Positions 56,796-64,000 of a stretch of 64,000 bases of DNA are shown one piece after another (positions within the stretch are counted from its first letter, which is position 1; each line of letters starts with the position of its first letter). The notes beneath the pieces were generated by a model that saw only the letters and a list, made by a program, of their open reading frames with translations, was not told the origin of the DNA and did not search any database. The DNA comes from Krasilnikovozyma curviuscula (Eukaryota; Basidiomycota; Tremellomycetes; Cystofilobasidiales; Mrakiaceae): assembly GCA_014825775.1 (NCBI GenBank), contig MVAQ01000039.1, positions 55,465-119,464 on the forward strand, written 5' to 3'. The position numbers were made by a program, and so were the translations under genes.

Positions 56796-59582
56796 ATGCC
56801 TTCCCTCAACTGGTTCAAGAAGAGTGAAAAGGAAGACAAGGAATTCAGACCGGTCATCAAGCCAGGCTCTCTGTCTTCTGATGATGACTTATCGCTCGTC
56901 GAAGTCGTCGACCAAGCTCATCAGAAGAGGACTATCCTCGGCTACCTCTGGGACACTGCTGATCTCTCTTCTGAAGAGAGGAGGCTGTTATTCAAAGTAG
57001 ACGCATCCCTGTTGATTTTTGCGTCGGTGAGTTCACTGCGATCGGCGCTGTTTCGTAGCTTAGTGCTGCTTCGGCCTATTACTAAAAGTTTCTTTTGGTC
57101 GCCTGATAGCTCGGATACTTCATAAAAGTAAGTAAATAAGAAACTTCTGTTTTGGATTGAAACTTTGAACTGACGTTTTGTGCGACCTTGCGACTCAGAA
57201 TCTTGATCAAGTAAACATTTTATCTCCTCTTCCCCGCACATATCCAAACTAACCTATCTTTTTACGCTATGATATAGACCAACGTTAACAATGCTTTCTT
57301 GTCTGGAATGAAGGAAGACCTCAGTAAATACTTGTCCCTCTTTTTTTATTGATTTAAGACTTGGAGCTGACTTTGCCATCTGCTCCTTCCCCTCTCTTTC
57401 CGCTCTGAAGACATGTATGGTAATCAGGTGCGACTTACGACACCACATCCTCAAGAGTATTGGAAACTGATATCCTCTTTATTCTATTTTAGTTGGTCAC
57501 CTCTACTTCCATCTGGACCGTCGGCTATGTCGTTGGACAAATCCCTTCCAACTTGTTGCTCACCCGAATCCAACCTCGCTACGTCATTCCTGCTCTTGAG
57601 TTTGGTTGGGGCATTGCAACTTTGGGGACATATGCTGTGAAAGACTACAGGTCACTGTATGCTTTGCGTTTTCTAGTTGGCCTCTTCGAATCTGGTGAGC
57701 AAGATTTTTCCTGTGATAGATCTCTAAGACCGTGTCTCGGCATGCTCAACTTTGGCCGTCTTAGGCTTCTATCCTGGAATGCACTACATTGTAATTACTT
57801 CCCCTTTTAATACGCTGTTGTTCATGCCCCGTTCCTGACGCACTGTTTTATTGGGCAGCTTGGAAGTTGGTACACGCCCCGTGAGCTCTCTAAACGGTCC
57901 ACTATCTTCTGGGTCGCTGGAAGTTTGGGAACATTGTTCAGTGGGATTCTTCAGTCTGCTGCTTATACTCACCTAAATGGTATTCACGACTTGGAAGGAT
58001 GGCGATGGTGCGTAGTCAAATTTCTAATTTCTTTTGGGACGGTGCTTACACATCTCAATGTACAGGTTGTTCATCGTCGATGCTATAATTACTCTCCCAA
58101 TTGCTGTTCTCGGCTTCATATTCCTTCCAGCCCTTCCTTGGAACGCTAAGCCATCCTTCTTACTTTCTGAACACGATGTAAGTCACCAGCGCCTATCCTC
58201 TGTTACTTCTTTTTCCTGACAGATAGATCCATTATTTTACCGCTTTTAGATTGCACTTGCCCGCTCAAGAATGAAGGCGATAGGCCGCAAAGAAGCTCAG
58301 CCTTGGACAAGAAAGAAGTTTATCGGTCTCTTCACCTCATGGCACATTTATATCCTTCCTTTACTTTATGTTATCTGGAACAACTCTGGTATACAAACTC
58401 CTTTCGGTTATGTAAGTCAACCAAGGGTGGCCAAACGCATCCTGAGAGCTTCACTGATGTCCATGATGCAAATCACAACAATAGTGGCTCAAATCGTTTA
58501 ATACCAAGGTCAACGGCGTCTACCCTCAACCAGGCACCTCTTACTCAGTCTCCCAGATCAACCTGCTCCCTATTCCGACAACCATCATTTTCGTTGTTGC
58601 TGCGCTGATCCAAGCTTGGATCAGTGACGCGATTGGAGGCCGCAGGTACCCGTTCATTCTCATCGGCGCGATCATTACGATTATCGTAGGTGCAAACGTA
58701 AGTAACACTGCTACGAAATTTATGGCCGAGAAGTTACAGCTGATAAAGTTCCTTTAACCAGCTTGCCAATCTACCTGTGTATGGGCACGATTCCAAACAT
58801 TTTGCTTTATACTATATCACGTCTCTGGGTGGTGGAGCAGGTCCTATGATTTTGAACTGGATCAGGTTAGTTCATCAGAATAAAGTAAAGTGTGCGTGTT
58901 ATCATTTCTTAATCATCGCTCTGTACAGTGAGATTACTGCTGGGGATAACGAATACCGCGCTATAATGGTAGCTGCGGGTAATGATCGTGAGTGAGAGTT
59001 CGATCCCAACTCCAAAACGCAGTCACTTACGAATTTTTTCTTCCACCCGCCAGTGGCATATGTTGTCCAAGCTGTCGGTAAGGCTTACTCACTTTTGATC
59101 AACAAAAAGCAGTGGAAACGTGGTCCTGACACTTTTTCACAGCCCCCAACTTTACGTGGAAGACAGTAGACTTTCCAGGTAAGTTTTTTCGAGCTGAAGA
59201 GCAGAAGCGGAGGAACACAAGATAGACTTTAGCAATGAAACTAACACCAATCTCCTGTTCATTTTTCCGCCGCCCTTCTAGCTGCTCGAAAGGGAATCAG
59301 ATACTCCATTGGTTTGAGCACTCTTCTGTGTGAGTATTCTTCTTCTCTTCTTTCTAAGGGTCGCAGACCGCACGGGTGTTGATATCACACTTTCCACTAG
59401 TCTTCTGGACCTTGCTCGTCCTCTTCCTCCACGAACGCGAAAAGAAGCAGAAGGCTGTAGCAGCAGCTGCCAACGTGGAAGATCCTCCTCAGGAACTTTC
59501 TGTGGATGAGGAGCTCGAGCTGAAGAGGTCTCTTGAGTTGTCACTCGAAGAGACACAGGTGCTAGCGACCATTGCGCGATAG
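56796..59582 (+). CDS. MFS transporter, pantothenate/allantoate permease family
   Basis: Twelve-helix plasma-membrane transporter of the anion:cation symporter (Dal5/Fen2/Liz1) group. A cytosolic N terminus (MPSLNWFKKSEKEDKEFRPV) leads to LLIFASLGYFIKNLDQTNVN, NAFLSGMKEDLNMYGNQL, SIWTVGYVVGQIPSNLLLTR, YALRFLVGLFESGFYPGMHY and ILGSWYTPRELSKRS. Then AGSLGTLFSGILQSAAYTHL, GWRWLFIVDAIITLPIAVLG, FLPALPWNAKPSFLLSEHD, and later VYPQPGTSYSVSQINLLPIP and SDAIGGRRYPFILIGAIIT. The NLDQTNVNNAF and GYVVGQIPSN blocks are closest to pantothenate transporters, so that is my first guess. The tail is charged and ends LATIAR at 59580-59582. About 14 exons. Confidence 0.9.
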
Positions 59583-59819
59583 ACCTCCAGTTATGCCTCT
59601 TTTCCAGGCCATTCTGTGTCCATCCTTTTGAATTTCTTATGTTAGATACTTTTGGGAAATACGATAGCCTTGCAATATTTAGTCAAACACAGCGGTAGTT
59701 TTGCTGTGGTAACTGCGACGAATTCTGTAGATATACATACATTGGCACCTCCGCAAGACATCGCACAACAGTTCCTCTTCTTAGTACAACTATAAATATC
59801 TCCTCACTGCGTCAAAGTT

Positions 59820-59912
59820 TTAAGAACCAAAGTTCTTCGTTGAATCCAAGAGCATGGAGCGTAGACCAGCTGGCGCTATTGCTCGAACCTGATAAGCGAA
59901 AGCGATTAACAT

Positions 59913-59964
<52 letters not shown>

Positions 59965-60188
59965 GCACCCAGATAGCAAAGACCCTGAAAAGTAACAATT
60001 TCTCAATCGACACTTACGGTCAAAGCATTGACTCCTGCAGCGAAAAACAGCATCCCCACCATTCCGCCTTCCTCAGTTCTCGGGAGATGGAGATTGAACA
60101 TCCTCCTTCCCCACTTAGGATGCATTTGGTGCATGTTTGAACTGAACATTTTCATTTGTCCTAGTCTGTGGAAGGTGTTCTTCAGCAT
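59820..60188 (-). CDS. Small single-helix protein, possibly mitochondrial
   Basis: Two exons. Exon 1 from ATG 60188: MLKNTFHRLGQMKMFSSNMH, QMHPKWGRRMFNLHLP, RTEEGGMVGMLFFAAGVNAL, T. Exon 2: VRAIAPAGLRSMLLDSTKNF, GS, stop at 59820-59822. About 79 residues with one hydrophobic segment and a basic, Met-rich, acid-free start that could target mitochondria. The 3' splice site TTATCAG sits just after a (CA/GT)n repeat carried inside the intron. Family not recognised; could be a small respiratory-complex subunit. Confidence 0.6.
59914..59960. repeat. (CA)n microsatellite inside an intron
   Basis: About 23 uninterrupted CA units on the plus strand (GT on the transcribed strand of the small minus-strand gene). 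It lies between the donor at about 60016 and the acceptor at about 59892, so it is intronic. Confidence 0.95.
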
Positions 60189-60785
60189 GAGTGGGAAGGA
60201 TTTTAGGTCCGATATCTTGGTTTAGGCTACCAATTGCTATCGATGATGGTTCTTCTTCTGCTCTAGACAGTTGAGACGACCTGAAGCTGGTTCTGCGAGT
60301 TAGTTGGCTGTTAGAGTAGATGTATAGCTTCTTTTAAGCTCTTGATGGTTCGATGGCGTAGTTCAGCTGGTGGAAGAGTTTAATTGGAGGTCAGGCGATC
60401 ATCATGACATGAGACGCAGCCTTGTCAATCGCAATCGGCGCGCCTTTCAGTCGAGTGGATACCCATCTCCTTTACTTTGAGTTCTCCGGGCTACCGAGCC
60501 GGCTTAGTGTATCTCTTCAGAAAGGAGCTGTCTGCCGTTGGATAATGGTCCTAATCACTTTGAACGCAGTAATGGAGCTCGCCACTTGTACATAAAATCA
60601 ATTGTTTGAGTAGACAAGTCAGTGAACTGTTCTTAATCTTTATGTAGGCTCAAAAGCTCATGATGTAGTTTAGTAAATGCCAACAAAAATTACGATATCT
60701 CGCCGTTCCTCAATGGTTTCTATTCTCGCGCAAACTCGCTGTCGACTACGTCCAATTTCGTCTCTGGTTGTGCCAGAATCTAAAG
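60189..60785. other. Intergenic between two divergent small genes
   Basis: About 600 bases. A tRNA-like start (GATGGCGTAGTTCAGCTGGTGG at 60352) does not fold into a complete tRNA. No gene supported. Confidence 0.5.
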
Positions 60786-61393
60786 ATGAGGCCAACATTA
60801 CTTCTTAGAGTGAGCATATACTTCCTCTGCACGAATTCAAGCTGCATTCTGCCCAAGGCATACAGTGACTGACCTGAGAGTCCCCGCTTCTCGCTCTGCA
60901 GTCCGGTGTCCCCAAATACGCTTATCCTACGAGAATATGGGTTCCTCACGGTAGGTAGACTAATTTTGTATATGTGTGATATCAAGAACAGGAGTAGTCG
61001 ACACCGGAGAGGCTGATTCTTTCGTCGACCTTCGTGCTAATTTCTGTGCCTCGACTTATATCCCTTTAGGTACTGAATGGAAAGCACACCCGAACTGGAA
61101 AATGAACACAGCTATTGTTGTCTCGTTACTAGTTTTAGTCAACTACAAGATCTACGAGCTGTCGAATGAATTAGAGGTACGAACTCAAGAACTTCTCGAG
61201 CTTTCCCCACTTCGAGTTCAATTATGCTGACACTATTAACTCCTGCCTATTGCTGCACACTCAGTACCACCCAACTGAACCAATGAAACCATTCTGGAGG
61301 ATGAGAACCTTGAAGCAGTATAGGGACGACCCGTATGGAGAAAAAATGATGGCTGAGAGGAAGCGAGCGCAGGAGGTTGCTGATACCATGTAA
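60786..61393 (+). CDS. Small mitochondrial-type membrane protein (respiratory-chain accessory candidate)
   Basis: Four exons from ATG 60786: MRPTLLLR, then SGVPKYAYPTRIWVPHG, then GTEWKAHPNWKMNTAIVVSL, LVLVNYKIYELSNELE, then YHPTEPMKPFWRMRTLKQYR, DDPYGEKMMAERKR and AQEVADTM, stop at 61391-61393. About 100 residues, one membrane helix. The pattern YPxxxWxPxGG...HPxNWKxNTAI before the helix resembles small fungal accessory proteins of mitochondrial complex I or neighbours; this is from memory of the pattern, not a search. An alternative second-intron acceptor (at 60993) would insert about 27 residues (VVDTGEADSFVDLRANFC...). Confidence 0.62.
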
Positions 61394-61596
61394 GAGCCCA
61401 GTCTCGACGCAGGACAACAACTGGAGATACGTAGTGAACTTGGAAGATGTAAATAAGCATAAACCTAGATTGCATGGCTCATCTTTCACAACGGTAGCCC
61501 CGGAGCACTGAATCGGAGAGGCAAATGCCATATTGGTACAACACACGCACGCTCTCTATAAAAGTTTCCTCCCCCAAATCAGATTTCTCCTCCTGC

Positions 61597-62545
61597 CTAT
61601 AATTTCCCAATAATAACCTCCCTCTCATCAATACCTAGCGTGTTGCCTTCCTCCTGCCCTGTCGCAAAGATGTCGATGCCTGGAAGGAGGCTGTCAGCGA
61701 GGCACATATTTCAGGAAGCAAGCTTGTATTTGCTTACCCGACGTCAAGGAGTTAATCAGCAGTTTTAGTCTGGGCGCTGTCAACGTAGGTTCCTGCCAAG
61801 ATGAAAGCGAAAGCACAGTCAGCCCTCACTTGTCGCAACTGCTAAATCGGCGATAACAACTCACCTGTCGAATGGTATCCAGCTCTTCTCCGAACGCATC
61901 CAATACTTTGCCCATCCAGAACTTCCGGAACACCTCTCTTTTACGATCCTCTTCCACTGCTGTAGCGTCTATTGGTTTCGCACCCAAAGTTGGTTTTGAG
62001 GATGAGGTTGTCGTTGCCAGTGCTGAAGCTGAAGTGGGAGCTGGCACCGAGTGCTCTTCTTCTTCGTCTTCTTCAGAACTTGATCCAGCTTCTTCGGGGG
62101 ACTCTTCCTCTGAGGAAGACTCCTCTTCTGTCGATTCCTCGTCTTCGTCTTTCGACGCAGCCACTTCCCTCTCCGACTGCGACTCTTCCACCTCATTATC
62201 ATCATCTTCCTCACTCTCTGATGATGATGAATTCTCATCAGAGTCTACTTCCATTGGCATTACTTCAGCGGGAACTACGGCTGGTGGGGGAACGACCTCC
62301 TTCTCTTTCCCTTTCGAAGACTTTTTCACCTCTGGTGCAACTGGTTGGGCAGCAGCAGCTCCAGCGGCTTTCGCCTCAGCTAGCGCCCTCAGGTGTGGAT
62401 TAACGACAACCTTCTCATCTTCAGAGCTCGAATCGTCGGATGAGGAGGAGGAGTCTGAGTCGTCTGAGGAAGCCTCTCTTCTATTTCGCTTCCTCGGTCG
62501 TTTCTTCAGTGGTTTAGGCTGATTAACTGATGACTGTGCTGCCAT
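61597..62545 (-). CDS. RSA3: Ribosome assembly protein 3 (Rsa3-like)
   Basis: Nucleolar 60S assembly factor. From ATG 62545: basic start (KPLKKRPRKRNRREASSDDS), then long runs of Ser/Asp/Glu (SSSSSDDSSSEDE, ESEEDDDNEVEESQSE, SSSEEESPEEAGSSSEEDEE), then the Rsa3 domain: REVFRKFWMGKVLDAFGEEL, DTIRQ joined by splicing to EPTLTAPRLKLLINSLTSGI and DIFATGQEEGNTLGIDEREV, ending IIGKL at 61597-61599. The FRKFxMxKLxxxFGxxLDxIR ... EPxLTxxRLxLLIxSLxSGxDxF pattern is diagnostic as I recall. Three exons. The acidic region is longer than in budding yeast. Divergent from BMT5, another ribosome-biogenesis gene. Confidence 0.9.
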
Positions 62546-62958
62546 GATTGGATTTGGTGATGATCTGGGTGTCAGCTTCGAGGAGGTTTGAGGTCAGGAT
62601 GAAACTTTGTGCGCCGCCGGTGCTAAATCTAAGAGAGCTCGGAAAGAAATTAGTGATGGCTGATAAATGACATTCTTCCAAGATCTAAGCATTTCATAAC
62701 ATATCAAATAACAATAGGAGTTTTTCTTTTTCCAGTAACGCTCTGATAGAAATCCAGTTCCCGCCACTGTTAGAAAATCTGCTACAGGTCGTCTTTTGAT
62801 GACAGATGAAGCTTGCCGCCAACCACATCTAAGATAGCTCTGAATTCTCAAGGTAAATGCATTTTGTTCTTGGTGATTGGTGGTGTATCCTGCTTTCCAC
62901 TGACTGACCTTGCCTTTGCTCTGTTTGCTACTTCGCGGTGTGTTTCCTCGACTGACAG
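62546..62958. promoter_or_regulatory. Divergent promoter, RSA3 / BMT5
   Basis: 413 bases between ATG 62545 (minus) and ATG 62959 (plus), both ribosome-biogenesis genes. Shared regulation is plausible. I could not pick out a known ribosome-biogenesis promoter element. Confidence 0.5.
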
Positions 62959-64000
62959 ATGCCCAAAGCAAAGCCCAAGATCAAGAAAGCTACTGGCAGT
63001 GGGCTCAGAGCAGCTCTTGTCACTCATAAGTCAGCTACAGCTAAGAGAGAAGCTGAAAAACGAGCTACTGAGGCCAAGATTCGACGAGAGCAGGACATCA
63101 AGAGGAAGATTGCCTCAGGCGGTGGGAAGAAAGGCAAGGGGAAGGAACAGGTTAGGAGAGGTGTTTGGATCCTAGAGAGAGAAGATACTGTCCTACTGAT
63201 TGGTGAAGGTAAGCAAACTTGACTTATTTCATATCCATGGTACGGAATTCTCGACGCTAACCTGCATTTGTTTGCGTCCCCTGTCACAGGCAACTTCTCA
63301 TACACCCGCTCACTTCTCAACATATCAGCATCAGCACCACCAGAAAGGTTCCCGCCACTTCACCATATCATCGCGACATCCTACGACTCTGAAGAAATCT
63401 GTTACATGAAGTATCCCGACGCATCCATCACCGTTCAGGAACTCCGTGACGCAGGCATCAAATGCCTCTTTGAGATTGACGCAACAAAGCTAGAAACATA
63501 CAAAAGTATCAATCATACCACTTGGAGTAAAGTCATCTGGAACTTCCCTCATGCCGGAACCGGTGAAAAAAACCAAGATCGCAATGTTGCCATCAACCAG
63601 CAGCTGATCCTGGGATTTCTGAAGAGTGTCTCTGGTCTCTTGACCCAAGGTCCCTCTGCTTTCAAACCAACCTTAAAAAAGGGCAAAAGCTTAATAAAGG
63701 GCAGAGCTAAGAAGGCGATGGATAGGAAGGCGAAGAAAGCTGCTGGAAGTGACGACGAGGATGAGAACTTGAACGGCGATGACGATGATGAATTGAGTGG
63801 TGTTTCTGACCTAGAGTTTGATTCAGACTGGGACAGTGAGATGGACGATCTGGAGTTTGACCTGGATGGTAATGTGGTTGGTGGGCCATCAGCCTCATCC
63901 AAACCGCTTTCAACCTCATCCTCTAAGTCAGCCCAAATTACACCGCCATTGAAGCAGGGAACAGTTCTCATTACACTTCGACAAGCTGCTCCATATACCC
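62959..64000 (+). CDS. BMT5: 25S rRNA (uridine-N3)-methyltransferase Bmt5-like, partial at right edge
   Basis: SAM-dependent methyltransferase of the DUF2431 family that makes m3U in 25S rRNA. From ATG 62959: basic MPKAKPKIKKATGSGLRAAL, AKREAEKRATEAKIRREQDI, then the SAM-binding start DTVLLIGEGNFSYTRSLL created by splicing (donor near 63210, acceptor near 63290). Then HHIIATSYDSEE, LRDAGIKCLFEIDATKLE, the conserved KVIWNFPHAGTGEKNQDRNV and AINQQLILGFLKSVSGLL. An unusual basic then acidic insert (KKAMDRKAKKAAGSDDEDEN, SDLEFDSDWDSEMDDLEFDL) separates it from TPPLKQGTVLITLRQAAPYT, a late family block. The C-terminal end is beyond 64000. Confidence 0.93.

Noticed and set aside
60352..60470. tRNA-like 5' end (GATGGCGTAGTTCAGCTGGTGG) with a distant CCCATC that could pair with it
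   Set aside because: Only five acceptor pairs form, no GTTCRANTC T-loop is present, and no anticodon stem can be drawn. Probably chance or a decayed fragment.
61872..62522. Long plus-strand ORF rich in Ser (216 codons)
   Set aside because: It is the antisense of the Ser/Asp/Glu repeats of RSA3; GAx/TCx codons are open on both strands.

Overview
The window is nuclear DNA of a fungus, almost certainly a basidiomycete. Genes lie close together on both strands and are cut by many short spliceosomal introns (mostly about 45-110 nt, GTRNGT...YAG, often with a CTNAY branch point). Several exons are only 10-16 nt. The gene set (p67phox-like NoxR, an augmin-like coiled-coil gene, Rabconnectin-3 beta, a SmgGDS homologue, fungal Shr3-like and Syn8-like proteins) fits Agaricomycotina. 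I favour a Tremellomycete, perhaps a Tremella-like species, because the window also holds GDP-mannose 4,6-dehydratase and fucose is reported in Tremella polysaccharides. That placement is inference. I saw no bacterial-type operon, transposon, rRNA gene, convincing tRNA or CRISPR array.

Layout. 1-592: fragment of an unidentified gene running off the left edge. 1.2-17.5 kb: secreted agmatinase, ALG13, AP-1 beta adaptin, ER glucosidase I, a Shr3-like ER chaperone, an unrecognised gene with a repeated WKPTR-x-VRE-x-PGG motif, sphingosine kinase and a proline-rich protein. 18.4-23.6 kb: two GSK3 kinases in direct tandem. 24-32 kb: a possible small gene, an acidic nuclear protein, a Rap1GDS/SmgGDS-like armadillo protein and a secreted serine hydrolase. 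32.2-39.2 kb: a Syn8-like SNARE divergent from Rabconnectin-3 beta (WDR7). 39.8-48.5 kb: NoxR/p67phox homologue, augmin-like gene, triple-KH protein, an unknown lysine-rich protein and a FYV7-like factor. 49.3-53.5 kb: Erv14/cornichon and GDP-mannose 4,6-dehydratase. 54-59.6 kb: an RRM protein, an unrecognised gene and a pantothenate/allantoate-type MFS transporter. 59.8-64 kb: two small membrane proteins (at least one probably mitochondrial), RSA3, and the start of BMT5, which is cut by the right edge.

Functional themes. Secretory pathway: ALG13, glucosidase I, AP-1, Shr3, Erv14, Syn8 and WDR7. Ribosome biogenesis: FYV7-like, RSA3 and BMT5. Signalling: sphingosine kinase, two GSK3 copies, SmgGDS and NoxR. 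No clustered biosynthetic pathway or defence system was found. The points most worth a second look are the diverged GSK3 tandem pair with a GC-AG intron, NoxR, GMD, a SNARE zero-layer Gln-to-His change, an apparent reading-frame break before the last exon of the augmin-like gene, and several coding genes I could not assign to a family. Exon joins were made by eye from splice signals and frame, so internal boundaries may be off by a few bases.
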